This document shows, in pieces, positions 1 through 11,932 of a stretch of DNA of 64,000 nucleotides. Position 1 is the first letter of the stretch, and every line of letters starts with the position of its first letter. The stretch covers positions 5,916,806-5,980,805 of the forward strand of contig OZ029921.1 in assembly GCA_964023275.1 (NCBI GenBank), given 5' to 3'. The stretch is from Norana najaformis (lineage: Eukaryota > Annelida > Clitellata > Crassiclitellata > Hormogastridae). A program made the translations under genes and the position numbers. Below the pieces are notes generated by a model. That model was not told the origin of the DNA, searched no databases, and saw only the letters and a list, made by a program, of their open reading frames with translations.

Positions 1-17
1 GTGCGGCGTTCAACACT

Positions 18-158
18 GATGACTTCAAGTTATCTGAGCACTGCTTCGTAACTGATGAACTCTGTGTCCTTAAAGACATTTCAGAAAGTTAGGCGTAAAG
101 AGCGCCTCTGATTAGCTCCCTCTGCAGCGCCATATAAATTTCTAATTACAATTACAAC
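18..158 (+). mobile_element. Retroelement 3' tail, family V
   Basis: CAAGTTATCTGAGCACTGC, GAGCGCCTCTGATTAGCTCC and CAGCGCCATATAAATTTCTA, then ATTACAATTAC, are co-linear with 31078-31228. The second copy confirms it as a dispersed element. No coding part is left. Confidence 0.55.
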
Positions 159-159
159 G

Positions 160-1116
160 AGAACAGTAATAATAACAACAATAACAACAATAATAGATTC
201 TCCGTGTGGGTACAGGATGCACTGCGCGTAATGATCACCGTATAATGAAGTTGACGCCAGAATCAGATGCAGAATGAGTTCCGGTTCCGTTTTCCGCGGG
301 CGCATGCGCACTGGATGCACCGTAATAAAGATGAGATAAACAACGTCAACTGCCAATACCTTTCCGTCACCAAAACAGATGTCACCAGGATTAATTTCAA
401 AGCTGCAGAGTCCAGGCTAGCTGGAAATCCGCCCAGTCTTTGACGCGATTAACCCGATCTCATTTGTAAGTGGGTCAGCCGGTTGGAATTAAACCATTTA
501 ACACGTAGAATAAGGAAGTCTTCGAGTAGGTGAGTAAGTAAGTCAACCTGCATTTTAGGGATTAGTGCACTTATTTATAGCGCATACCTGAATACAAGTA
601 ATGTAAGAAAGTAAATTGCCATATCGGAGCGCAGTAATTGCGTTTTACGGTTAAAACGCAATAGTCAGTTAGGTGGCCAGAAAGCTCAAGAGCCGAAAGT
701 GTCTAGTATCGGAGCGAAAGCAATTGTCTAATTACAGTGTCTAATTAGATTCATACAATATGGCTGAAAATCAAAGTGGCTTATCCTAATTTCTCCTCAG
801 TTTATGGCAGTTCAACGCATAGCCATATCGGTGTCTGTTCTTGGCGGACGTTAGTTCTGAGGGTGATTTATACTCGATCCTGTTTGGTCGCAGTCAGAAG
901 ATTTCAGTTGGCATCCGGAAAATCCCCTTGGACAACGCCGGGATTCCCTTGCTAATGAATGGTGGCGGTTTATTGGGTCGTAATGGGGGCGTTTACAACA
1001 CGCATGATGTTACTTCCAGCAACTCAGAGAGGAAGAAGCAGACGAGCAGAGAGGAGAAACCAAATGAACGGATTATGTGCCCACTCAACCGAATCAATGT
1101 TGCGCATTTGTTAGGT
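160..1116. other. Unassigned sequence
   Basis: Apart from a 95-aa frame at 841-1128 without family resemblance or an ATG at its beginning, nothing is recognised. Composition is mixed, with no long repeat. Confidence 0.5.
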
Positions 1117-1318
1117 TCTGTAGCTTAGGGTTTAAAAGGCGCTATATAAATAACCAGTTCCATGTATGCATACATACATACATACTTACATCCATACATA
1201 TATACATACATACATACCTGCATACATACACACATACATACATAGATACATACATATATACATACATACATACACACATACATAACATAACATACATACG
1301 TGCATATAGGCATGCATA
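1117..1318 (+). repeat. Retroelement tail followed by (CATA)n microsatellite
   Basis: GGTTTAAAAGGCGCTATATA then AATAACCAGTTC leads into about 150 bp of CATA repeats (1165-1318). Overlapping open frames on both strands are low-complexity (HTYI or CMYV repeats) and not genes. Confidence 0.85.
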
Positions 1319-2070
1319 ATCTAACATATGACTTCTCTTGTGCCGCTATCCTATACAAAAGGCATCATTGACGGCTCACCAAAATGAAAAGTACATTTTC
1401 AACATGTAATAAGACGTTCCTTAACAGTAGAAACGCATTACTGTTAGTGATTTTTAGACATGACTTCTTAGGGTAGAGCCTCGTAATTGCATTTAATACA
1501 GAGACTACAGATTAACTTGAAAAGGTTAGCTAGGCATATGTTCTTATTATCAGACAGCAGTTTTAATAATGCAACCAAGTTACATGTTAGCTGTTATAGG
1601 ATATTGCTACTAATAAAGCCACATTAAATGTTTGCTCTTATCATATATTACTTGCAATAATAGCCCCAATAAATATATGTTGCTACTATGCATCACTTTT
1701 AATGACATAGCCACACTGGAGTGTGTTTTATAACCAAAGACAAGTGCTGAGAGACAACCATGCGAGAGGCGGAAAGAGCTTTCAGATCGACAAAATGATC
1801 GTGTATACGGCTTGCCATCGCTGGCGATGTAAGTGGCGATCTAATATTGCCTCGCGATATTTGCCATGCAGTTCATAACATTGTTGGCAATCGTTTAATT
1901 TCGGGCCGCACGGTCAACAAAACACATGACCTTTATCAGATAATACATCTTATGAAAGGGAGATACACAAGACTGCAAAAATTACCGAGGCATTCGCCTA
2001 CAGAGCATCCCAGGAAAAGTTTCACCAAAATGAAACAAAACAGAATGGAACAATATGTTGAGAGTACTTG
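1319..2070. other. Unassigned AT-rich sequence
   Basis: No gene, repeat family or RNA gene recognised. It could hold the lost 5' part of the adjacent LINE, but no endonuclease motifs are visible. Confidence 0.5.
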
Positions 2071-2192
2071 GAAGAGAAGAAGACGAAGACGAAGAAGAAG
2101 AAGAGGATATAGAAGAAGAAAAGAAGAAGAAGAAGAAGTAGTAGTAGTAGAAGAAGAAGATGATGAAAAGAAGAAGAAGAAGAAGAAGAAGA
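2071..2192 (+). repeat. (AGA)n purine tract
   Basis: An imperfect AGA/GAC trinucleotide array on the purine strand, directly upstream of the LINE RT remnant. The 125-aa frame across it is mostly Arg/Glu/Lys and is not a gene. Confidence 0.95.
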
Positions 2193-2195
2193 GAC

Positions 2196-3265
2196 CAGCT
2201 CTTCACAATAAGAGAGATACTTGAACATAGCATTGAACATAACCAGAAAGTCTTCATCGACTTCATAGACTTAAAACAAGCATTAGACAGCGTATGTTAT
2301 GATGGAATGTAGACAGCGATCAATATGCAGGAATACCTGAGAAACTAAACATACTTGGACAAGAGATATATCGGAAATTATTAAGTGCGATAAAGATAGA
2401 CAAAAAATACAGAATATTTCCAGCGAAAACTGGAGTATGACAAGGATGCACCTAATCAGCACAGTTGCTTAACCAAGTATTACAAAAAGTAATGACACTT
2501 AGTCTAAGCAACACCGAAGCAGGAATCAAACTAAATGGAGAGCTGATGAATAGTCTTCGATTTGCCGACGACAATATCCTCCTCACTGGAGGCGGAACAG
2601 AGCTACAAAATATTACGACACAGATAGACAAAACCAGTAGAAGACTCGGCTTATTGATTAACGCAGAGAAAACTAAAACAATATTCATTTAAGCAGTCAA
2701 AGAGACACCAATAACTATCAGCCTCTAGGAAAAGCTTTGAACAGGTAGCTCAATTCGTCTACCTTGGAGGTCCAATAACCGAAGATGGCAACGACATACA
2801 AGGAAGAATTGGACGCAGCTCGCAAGCATTTGGAAAAGTTAACAGGATATGGAAAAGCAGGGAAACAACAAACAGAATCAAACAAGAATATATGAGACAA
2901 TGATACAACCCATTGTTCAATATAGGTCAGAATGCTGGACAATGCAAAAGCAAGATGAGAAAAGAATCCTCACAGCGTAAATGAGTTGGTCACGGAAAAT
3001 TGTAAGAATTTCGAGACTACAGATATTAGTAAAGATGACATAAGGCAGTTCTCAGATATCCAAACTCTGCTGGACAAAGACATTCAGCGAAGACTCCAAT
3101 GATTTGGCCAGCTGATCAAAACCCACACAATGCACTACATGCAAGGTGAAAGAAAAAGATAAAAGGACGACCAAGACTGCGCTAGATAGGCAATATAAGC
3201 GAGGCCATAATAAGCCCTGAATTGAACATAGACAATAGAAACGAGGACAGACAAGGAAGCTACAG
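2196..3265 (+). pseudogene. Non-LTR retrotransposon reverse transcriptase remnant (FADD type)
   Basis: Seen: RT motif A region FIDFIDLKQALDSV (about 2250-2295), the GVRQGC-like block reduced to TGV-stop-QGCT (about 2430-2455), motif C FADDNILL with the catalytic FADD at 2561-2572, then LGLLINAEKTK, VYLGGPITEDGN, IWKSRETTNRIKQEY, YRSECWT, KRILTA-stop-MSWSRKIVRI and KGRPRLR near 3161. These are the standard RT and C-terminal blocks of an endonuclease/RT LINE. Several frameshifts and stops separate them. The start lies directly beside an AGA tract, and no endonuclease is visible upstream. Clade not assigned. Confidence 0.87.
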
Positions 3266-3437
3266 AAATGTCATTTCAGTTCACTTCATCAACTGACGTC
3301 ATCATCTTTACCATTATATTCGTCCTCATCACTGTCGTCATAATCGTTGTCATTGCCTTCGTAGTCATCATCAGTCGTCATCGTCGTCGTTTCTGCGTCC
3401 GCAGAAGCTGTAGGAATGCAATATTAGTAACTCTCAT

Positions 3438-3523
3438 CATCGTCAACTCATTGTGAGTTACTTAAAAGGCACTATACAAGTTTAGTGATACATACATACA
3501 TACATACATACATACATACATAC
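3438..3523 (+). repeat. Retroelement tail followed by (CATA)n
   Basis: GAGTTACTTAAAAGGCACTA, TACAAGTTTAGTGA, then nine CATA units. The cryptic TCATCGTC tracts around it (3285-3600) are separate trinucleotide-rich sequence. Confidence 0.8.
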
Positions 3524-3854
3524 TGTCATCACCTTCATCCTTATCATTGTCATAATCGTCATCATTTTCTTCGTCATAATCGTCATCGTCGTCATTGTCT
3601 TTGTATCTGGGAAGCTGTAGGAATGCGATAATGATCAATTGAGTTGGGCGTCGAGCAGTCGACTTAGCATCGCTAGAGCAGCTCAAACGAAGCAACTGAT
3701 ATCGTCATCGACGATCCCATGAAGATCCCAGGAAACTGATATTTAATAGTTAACAGCACGCAGCGCTGTGCAACTGATCCACGGTCACCGATCTGTAAAG
3801 GATCAGTTGCATCGGATATAGTAACACAGTAGATGACGACAACGGTAATGAACA

Positions 3855-3910
3855 AGATGATGATGATGATGATGATGATGATCATGACGACGACGATGAT
3901 GATGATGAGT
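3855..3910 (+). repeat. (GAT)n microsatellite
   Basis: GATGAT repeats interrupted by CATGACGACGAC. A small inverted repeat (3770-3780 with 3800-3810) lies just upstream. Confidence 0.95.
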
Positions 3911-4879
3911 TACAATCGTCGAAATCGTTCACTGCCATAACTCATATTGCTTTGAAACACTGCAACTGTTCCCCTATACCACCTGCGAAGTTTCTGATAT
4001 GAGAATTGATGCTCGCGAGCATTCGATCCACATTAATTGTAAGAGTTCATCAGATTCTTACGTTGCTCCGTATGATTTAGTTATGTGTGGTCCAGCCGGT
4101 CGGAAAATTGGACTCAGCGAGCGGAGTTATCTTTGTTGGGGTGGGACAAACCACATTAATATCCGAGGCTCACAAAGCATCCAACTGATGCTTCCATTAG
4201 AAACACAGTGCCTATATCATTTTGGCTTATAATCCATAGTACATATGAAACAATACATATCATTGTGGTTTATAGTTGGTTCGAATCCCAGGCCACACTA
4301 AAAAAACTCTTACACTAGATGCCCATCGAGCAAAAAACCCAGTTTAAAATTCTTCCTCAGTTCACAAAGTATTGCAGGCCCATTCGGATCAGCCTACCTA
4401 TCTCCGTCCCTTGCTCAGTCTTTTCATTTTCTATGTAAGCTTTTACATGGTGTCTTATTAACGTATGTTCTATGGTCAGAACCTTGGGTTTCATCCACTA
4501 CCAACACAAGGACTTAAGAAAAGGAAATCAGCATCTCACCACTATCGGTTATGAGAGAATTTCCTTTTTATTTGTGTCTGTGGCAATCGATATCTTGCCA
4601 GACTTCAACTAACAAAAAGGCTCAAAACCTGAAGTGGATTTGTTCAATCTTCATGAATTCCAAAACTTTGGATCAGTCATACAGAAAACACGCGGCGAGC
4701 AATATGTTAGCTTATGATATCGTCAAGTGTCAAAGTCATGGATGATTGAGCTGCAAGTCTGAAGGGTGAACTATGACTGATTCATATGCAATATTTAGGC
4801 ACTGCTAGACAGGTTTCTGGTAAAGTCAAAGTCAGGTTAAACCCAACGGTTGCAATGTGCGGCTATACTTGGAAATTAG
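3911..4879. other. Unassigned sequence with a tRNA-like B-box motif
   Basis: GGTTCGAATCCC at about 4272 resembles a B box, but no convincing A box or second copy is present. Short frames at 3999-4232 and 4551-4745 have no recognisable family. Confidence 0.4.
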
Positions 4880-5445
4880 CTTTCGTTATGCCTTTCATTC
4901 TGAATCCTTTGATTTTTCAGAAAAATTTGTTTCCAACAACTTGCCCGAGTTTCTAAAACACCTAGGTCCCAAATGACCTAGCATGCAACGTTCTACTCTC
5001 CAGAAATAACCCGTAATCAGTTGCTTCCTAAAATATGGTGTCAGACGAAGATCATTGCCATTTCGAAACCTGGCAAGGACCCTCATAAGGCGTCTATTGT
5101 TATTGCCCAAAGTCTAAATGAAGTTCGTGAGGTTCAAGCTTCGCGAAGGCTAATACTCCAACGGACCAACCAGATCTTAGAAAGCGCTATCACAGTTGAA
5201 CAGACAGGTTTTCGTCCAGGACAAAGCAATTGCGATCACGTTCTCGTTTTAACAACATTCATTGAAAACGGATTTCAGCAACATTTAAACTGGAGTCATT
5301 TTTCTTAATCTAACAGCAGGTCTGGCACGTGGACCTATTGCTGAAGATCTCCAGAACTCTGCCCCGATGGGTGATGGAGATCACTGAAGTCTTCCTCTGG
5401 ACTGCACTAAATCAATTTCAAGCCAAAGATCCTTCATGCAGCTGT
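4880..5445 (+). pseudogene. Jockey-like non-LTR reverse transcriptase fragment
   Basis: Seen: KHLGPK, then LPKIWCQTKIIAISKPGKDP (about 5020-5080), a degraded RPISLL region, LILQRTNQILE, VEQTGFRPGQSNCDHVLVLT, FIENGFQQ, and after a frameshift DLLLKISRTLPRWVMEITEV. This is the order of the fingers and palm of jockey/CR1-group reverse transcriptases (KPGKD, RPISLL, QAGFRPG, then the motif A region). The catalytic motif A is destroyed (FLNLTAGLA) and motif C is absent. It is a 5'- and 3'-truncated dead copy. Confidence 0.85.
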
Positions 5446-6294
5446 GATGCAGTACAGACTCGCATTGTCGATGTCTGTCGGCAAACACGTTTCAGCGAAA
5501 GACTATTGGCTCTTCATCGCGCTGGTGATGACACTATAAACTTGCTGGGCATGAAACGCATGCGCTACACGAATTACATTACTTTCCATTGCATTCACAT
5601 GTTATATCTCATCACATTACCGTACATTTACCATACACATTGAACGTGTCTCTCGTTGTCTTTTCATACTTCATTTCGCTTTAAAGGCTGACTTCCCTAA
5701 CCGCACGTTGTTTTGAATATGCCTGTTCATATCTCTCCATGTACTTCATTTCCCTTTGACTTAATTACTTTATGAAACTACCCTACTTTCTGCTGCTTTG
5801 TTTTCGTAATCATGCATGTCTCTCGACATTATATGACGTCTTGCAAAACCTCTAAAGAGCTAGCATACTTTTATTTTTATTTCACAAGATATCCTGAAAA
5901 AAATTTCTCACGGGTCGTGTTTTCTTGGCGCTAATCCAAGTCGGCAACACGGCTAGCTCTCAATAACAGCACGTGCGGAAACATGTTGAGATGTAAGGAC
6001 GTGTTTAGCTCTGTGTAAACATCGTGTATTCGCCGCTATATTTAGACTACTGGTTCTTTTAAATGGAGGCTATTCGTGGCCATCGCTCGCCGGATCTGGA
6101 GTCATTTGGACGGAGCGATTGCGAAGCTCGGGCTGCAACCGTGGACGGTTGCGATTACAATCCTCGTCAGGCGGACCATTCAACGGCCGGGCGGTCGGAC
6201 AGCCGGACGAAGATTATGAGGGTCAGATTTGGGGTCTGATGCAGCACGGACACTGTATCAAATGGCAGAAAGACGGCTGGAGCGTTAGAGGGAT
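5446..6294. other. Unassigned sequence
   Basis: Downstream of the jockey-like fragment. No RT motif C or poly(A)-like tail, and no other feature seen. Confidence 0.5.
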
Positions 6295-6659
6295 GGAAGG
6301 ATGAATGGATGCGTGGATGTAGAGACGGATGGAAGGAAGGAGATACCGATGGATGGAAGGGTAGAGAAACGGATGTATATCTGTATGAATGAAAGGATGG
6401 ACTGATGCATGGATGGGAAAAGAGAGACAAGTGGATGGATGGCACGATGGATGTGTGGGTGGGTTTTGGGTGGGTGGGTGGGTGGATGGATGGATGGATA
6501 GAGAGATGGAGGAACGGTTTAAAGGACGGATAGGTGGCTGGATGGAAGGATGGATGGAAGGAAGGAAGGAAGGAAGGAAGGAAGGAAGGAAGGAAGGAAG
6601 GACGGACGGACGGACGGACGGACGGACGGACGGATGGATGGATGGAAGGAAGGAAGGAA

Positions 6660-6690
<31 letters not shown>

Positions 6691-6740
6691 AGGATGGATG
6701 GAAGGAAGGATGGATGGATGGATAAATGGATGGATACATG
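6295..6740 (+). repeat. GGAT/GGAA/GGAC tetranucleotide complex
   Basis: An imperfect GGAT array with a pure (GGAA) block at about 6556-6600 and a (CGGA) block at 6601-6632. Because the unit is 4 bp with few stops, five long overlapping frames are open on both strands (up to 205 aa of Ser/His/Pro repeats). None has gene-like composition. Confidence 0.95.
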
Positions 6741-7044
6741 AGGGAAAGAGGGATCGAGAGAGGGAGGGAGGATATGAATTGCAAACGGTATACGTCATGA
6801 GGTCGGGTCGATTGATTTGGCTCGGTGTTGCGTGTCTATGCCTTGGTAAGAATCGAACAGTTCGAGAGGCAGCAAGGTAGGAATGAAGAGGATGACCAGG
6901 CGGACAGGCAGGCAGACATCAGGACCCGTGGAAGCGAAGGCAGTTAGGACAAAGGCAACCGGGCATTGCTCAACGGATAAATGATGACCGATGAGGAAGA
7001 CGATGTTAATGATGATAACAATCACAATAACGATGATAATAACT

Positions 7045-7134
7045 AAGACTGATGATGATGATGATGATGATGATGATGACGATGACGATGATGAATGATG
7101 ATGATGATGATGATGATGAATGATGATGATGATT

Positions 7135-7203
<69 letters not shown>
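7045..7203 (+). repeat. (ATG)n microsatellite
   Basis: About 160 bp of ATG/GAT trinucleotides, nearly pure from 7130 to 7203. A poly-Met/poly-His frame results and is rejected as a gene. A looser GAT/GTA tract follows at 7420-7600. Confidence 0.95.
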
Positions 7204-7205
<2 letters not shown>

Positions 7206-7324
7206 ACAAGACGATCATGGACAAAAGAATGAACATGATAACAAGAGAGACGATAATGATGTGCCTTTTAGTCATATTGCTGAACATCAGCATAATGAAA
7301 TAGCCTAACGATACCAATGACGGC

Positions 7325-7397
7325 GACTTCTGTGGCAATCGTTATCATAATGCACAAGACATCAATCGATGGTCGACGACTACAAACAGATGAGCGA
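7325..7397 (-). mobile_element. LINE family Z tail fragment
   Basis: CGTTATCATAATGCACAAGA followed by CATCAATCGATGGTCG is the reversed family 3' terminus. It sits between an ATG array and a cryptic GAT/GTA tract. Confidence 0.65.
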
Positions 7398-7639
7398 TGA
7401 TAATAAAGCTGGACGATGATCATCATATGATGATGATGCTGGTGATGATGCTAGAAGTGGTGGTGATGTTAGTAGTAGTAGTAAATGTTGGTGTTGTTGT
7501 TGTAGTAGGGACGACGACAATGGTGATAACGATTACGACCACGACAACTATAATGATAACAACGACGACTATGGTGATAGTGATGATGAATGGTATTGTC
7601 GTCCGAGTCACAACATCCGGTGCAAAACAGATTTGCCAC

Positions 7640-8499
7640 AAAATTGATTAATGATTCAGAGGTAGACGAGTGTCTTAGTGTCTAGATGGATCCGACATTA
7701 CTCTATGGCGCGCAGTTCCGACGCGAATATTAGTGCAACGACTAACGGTGCTAAAAGCTTTTCGAACCCCTTCATGAATAAAACACACGCACGCAACACA
7801 ATACAACGCCCAAAACTGCTGTACTCGCATACTTACTTGCACACTTACATACCAAACACTCAAACACCGACGATTGAAGGCCTTTGCCACTTGTCATCAT
7901 GTATCGGGTTTCGAACTCCGAACGCAATTGCAAAGCACTGACGAAACAGCCGAGGTGGAAGATTCACCCCAGATGAGAGACACGGCTGAATTATCCCCGA
8001 GACAGGAAATATTTGCATTTTGAAATGCTGACTGAACAACAATCACTTCTGCACTGACTTCAAACGAACAGCTGCCCAACATCAAACTCTATTCGCAACA
8101 CAGCCTTGAAGGACAAAAATTGCATCGTTATTTGGCCTTTATTGAACCAGATGTTACATAGCATCGACTGACCAGATGTCGCTTGTAGCATGATTCCTAC
8201 AGCGACATCTTTGTAACACGAGCATACACGTACATGCATCCACACCCTAAAACACGATACACTCGAAATCAACCACACACACACACGCACACACAATTGC
8301 AGACAGACAAAAGTAAATGTTTTTTTTAATGCACTGGACCATTGTTCTATTTTTGCTAGAGGTTTCGCACATTCGTCGGTTACTTGAAATGGAGGCAAAT
8401 ACGTTTCGTGAAAAGGAAGTTAAGTTGTTGGCGTAAGCGCGGAAACAGGAAACTGGTATATACAGCTCATACAGCCAGGTGAATGCGCTGCTGCTGAGA
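7640..8499. other. Unassigned sequence with a short (CA)n
   Basis: A small ACACACACACAC run lies at 8274-8297. The overlapping short frames lack gene features. Confidence 0.5.
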
Positions 8500-8606
8500 T
8501 GGTGGTGGTGGTGGTGGTGGTGGTGGTGGTGGTGGTGGTGGTGGTGGTGGTGGTGGTGGTGGTGGTGGTGGTGGTGGTGGTGGTGGTGGTGGTAGTGGTG
8601 GTGGTA
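8500..8606 (+). repeat. (GGT)n microsatellite
   Basis: More than thirty GGT units with one AGT interruption. Encodes poly-His or poly-Thr frames on the minus strand that are not genes. Confidence 0.97.
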
Positions 8607-9102
8607 CACATTTCCTCCCACTGAACCGTCCCAAATTCTCTGCACAAGATTCGGAAATCTATTAGCGAAGTTAAGGCAAGTCAAAGTCGAAGCAAGAGAA
8701 TATAGTACGAGGTAACTTAGTGGTAACTGTAAACACTTTTACTCCCAAAAGAGGTATTTCGAGGAAACCAGCTGATTCACGGGCACGAGGCGGATTCGAT
8801 AATTCTTGGACCCAATCTTAATCCAGTTGCAATCTCTGAGAAGCGTATTTGTCTCAGAAGTAAGTAACCTTTATTAGCTTCTGACAGTAAGTAGGTAAGT
8901 AATGCATTTGTTAACAGGCCGTATGTCCATCGAATGAGCGACAGACGTATGGCTTGTTAGGGGTGGGCGTGGGTGGATCAACGCGGTCAGACAACATAAG
9001 CAAGACGGTGCAAATATGTCTTAAGCCGCTTTACGAACATAATATTCCACTGAGACATTGTTGTGAATAAAGTAAACAGGGAGACTATTCCAGATGGTTG
9101 GT

Positions 9103-9336
9103 GCAAAATTAACAGGATAAGAAAAAGCAGGGAAATAACAAACATAATCAAACAAGACTACATATGAGACGATGATACAACCCATTGTTCATTATAGATC
9201 AGAATGCTGGACCATGCAGAAGCAAGATGAGAAAAGAATCCTCACAGCGTAAATGAGTTGGTCGCGGAAAATTGTAAGAATTTCAAGACTACAGATATTA
9301 GCAGAGATGACATAAGGCAGTTCTTAGATATCAAAA
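9103..9336 (+). pseudogene. Second copy of the FADD-type LINE C-terminal region
   Basis: About 234 bp are more than 90% identical to 2835-3066, covering YETMIQPIV, YRSECWTMQKQDEKRILTA, a stop and MSWSRKIVRISRLQ. The in-frame TAA inside AGCGTAAATGAG is present in both copies. The similarity ends abruptly at AGATATCAAAA. An open frame across 9258-9473 is partly this fragment and partly unrelated sequence, so it is not a gene. Confidence 0.87.
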
Positions 9337-9983
9337 TTGTTGAATTCACGTGGGGAAAATTCAGATCGAACGTCTCTGATGTCAGGAAGAGACAAATGGT
9401 GGTTTTTGTTGCAGCTGATCACAGCTATCGCGAAATCTTATCTGAAGACGATAAGATGACAAACTTAACGTAGTTCGTCCCCGTCAAATAGTTCCGTTTA
9501 TCCACCGTCAGTAAATACCGTGCACCCGACACAACCCTCTGATTTTTCCGCAGGTACCCCCTCGAACACCAACCCCCCTGAACTGATCAGAGGGAGAAAA
9601 CACCCCCGCAACATCAATCAGGGCGGGTGAGAGAAATGCACACGGCCGTCTCGGGATAATCATTTGATCATTGGATACGCAAGACGATGTTATTAAGGTC
9701 GACAGAAAAGCAGGGAAACAGCGTCGTGACAGACGACCCTAGGACGTCACAGATGACGAATGCATGCGCCCAAAATAGACTCACGGTCTAAAAATGCTAC
9801 ATCATCACCATGGGAGTTTTTCAGAGGGAAACGGGTAAGGTCGTGCAATATGGCAAGGGGTATCGTTGGGGCAATTTGTCGTGGTCTAATAGTGTGGTGA
9901 GGTATTTTTTATTAACATCCTTTTTGTTAAAAGGTTGCAGCAGTACGCTAGGTACTTGGATCAGTTGCCGAAGTAGTTCTAAC

Positions 9984-10230
9984 AGTGTGGTGCGTTGGAA
10001 CAATATGGTACTTTGGGGTGGAACAGTTTGGTACGTGGTTCGAAGAATATGTCAGGATCAAGAAATACGAATAGTAGTATATACTGTTGGTCTAAACGAC
10101 CCCAAAGGTACTGTCGTTTTTAAACCACCCTAAAGGTGAACTGCACGTAAAAGAATTTGTAGTGGAACAATATGTGTCATAGTCCAAAGAATTTGCTAGG
10201 GGTGGAACAATATGGTACGTGATTCAAACA
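9984..10230 (+). repeat. Degenerate GGAACAATATGGTAC repeat
   Basis: Variants of TGGAACAATATGGTAC occur near 9996, 10019, 10161 and 10205, followed by variants of GTGATTCAAA or GTGGTTCGAA. Looks like an old tandem array with uneven spacing. Confidence 0.6.
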
Positions 10231-10659
10231 ACTTGGGGTTTGAGAAGTATGGGGGTAATAAACAATGGTATGGGGCGTCGAATGAATATGTTGGCCAGGC
10301 TTAAAATAGTTTATACCCCTGCACCAGAAAACCTGCAAGGCCTGATAGAACAATATCCATAAATTGCCTAACATTTGAAATGTAAAGTTTCTGGTTTGAC
10401 AGAAATTGCTTTCTAATCAAATCTGAAAGCTTTTACTATGTACTAGGCATCAACTGAACCGCGAACTCCAGTCCAAGATCAGTCAGGTCGATACGAGCAA
10501 GCACTGGAACGAACAAACAGCCTACAGGGAAATTGCAAAGATCTCGAACAGAAAGGATTTTAAGTACGATCCGATACATACATAACACAGACTTCAGAAG
10601 GAACGAATTATATCGTCTGGAACTAGAAACCAAAAACGTCTGCACGACAACAGTCGTTT

Positions 10660-11040
10660 TGTATCTGAGAATCTAATCTAATCCAATCTAATTCAATCCG
10701 ATCCAATACAAACCAAATTCAAATCTAGTACATTCTAACCTAATGACTTATATAGCGCAGTTATCATAAGTAATAATCTACTTCAATCCAATCCAACACA
10801 AACCAAATTCAAATCCATTGCATCCTAATCTAATGACTTATATAGCGCAGTTATCATAACTAATAATCTAATTCAATCCGATCCAATACAAACCAAATTA
10901 AAATCCGGTACATCCTAATCTAATGACTTATATAGCGCAGTTATCATAACTAATAATCTGCTTCAATCCAATCCAACACAAACCAAATTCAAATCCACTA
11001 CATCCTAATCTAATGACTTTTATAGCGCAGCTATCATGGT
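10660..11040. repeat. 90-bp satellite, four units in an A-B-A-B order
   Basis: The anchor AACCAAATT recurs at 10711, 10801, 10891 and 10981, exactly 90 bp apart. Units 1 and 3 carry CTAATTCAATCCGATCCAAT, while units 2 and 4 carry CTTCAATCCAATCCAACAC, so the working period is 180 bp. Each unit includes CTAATGACTTATATAGCGCA followed by GTTATCATAA, the reversed terminus of LINE family Z. Confidence 0.92.
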
Positions 11041-11095
11041 AGATGTTCATTAATTAAATTTCTTAAGTTTCTATTTGGAACTAAGTAGGATATGA

Positions 11096-11632
11096 CGCGA
11101 CGAGCTATTACATCACGCTAGTCTCTGCTTCTACCAGACATTTGGATCAAAGCAGGACAGACCTGATTTTGTTAGGACTGAGTAGAAGCAGATTAATTAT
11201 CAGACATTTATGATTATACCCTATCGAAATCTTGTGATACTATCTCAGTGTGGAACAAATAATACGACTAACTGTAAGAAGGTCTCTATTGTATACAGCT
11301 GTGCACTAGTAGCATAAAAATTTTATTTAAGTTTGGCAAGATTGCCGTTTCCTGTTGTCTTGTGTCTCTTCGGAAACGCCTAATGTGGTGGTTTAAGAAA
11401 AAAATAGTAGACCTAAGATTGTAAAATGTTGTAAAATAATTTTAATAAAACACTGAGAATTGAAACAATAGGCTTCTACCACCTCAGGTGTGTAACAGAA
11501 ACTGTCTTCAAAACAGCGCACAGCTTAATTTCATCATAGCACAAATAGGCTGTCAGTGCACAGTGAAATATCCCTCACGATATTTCGTGACGAGCTAGTA
11601 CGTCACGCTAGTCTCTGATTCCACCAGACATT
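11096..11632 (+). repeat. 47-bp direct repeats about 490 bp apart
   Basis: GACGAGCTATTACATCACGC at 11097 and GACGAGCTAGTACGTCACGC at 11587 both continue into TAGTCTCTG and CCAGACATT. The sequence between them has no recognised content. Confidence 0.8.
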
Positions 11633-11932
11633 AAATTCGGCAGTGAATGATCGATTGTGGCCGATCGTCGGAGACGAAGAAAGCGCTATACTAGCAGCTA
11701 ACTGAATTGCTTCGGCGCCTCTAACTCGGCTCATGGGACCCGATTTATCCCGTTTCGATAATGAAACTTTTCCTTGAAGTCTCTGAGGTGTCTTATATAA
11801 ATACGTCAGCACTCCTACGCGCCTATGTGACTGGCTGGCTGGCTGACTGTGACAAAGCGAACTCCAGCGTCGTTTGTGAATCGTCGTTGTAATAACTTCT
11901 CATTCTGATCGAAACACGTCACGTTCACGGTA

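Noticed and set aside
841-1128. 95-codon frame
   Set aside because: Begins at a non-ATG codon, shows no family resemblance, and ends in a retroelement tail.
6167-6880. Several long overlapping frames rich in His/Pro/Ser or Gly/Asp/Lys/Trp
   Set aside because: They come from the GGAT/GGAA/GGAC array on both strands. No domain, start context or non-repeat core.
10660-11040. Regularly spaced repeats that could suggest a CRISPR array
   Set aside because: The whole 90-bp unit is repeated with no unique spacers. Context is animal DNA with no cas-like genes.
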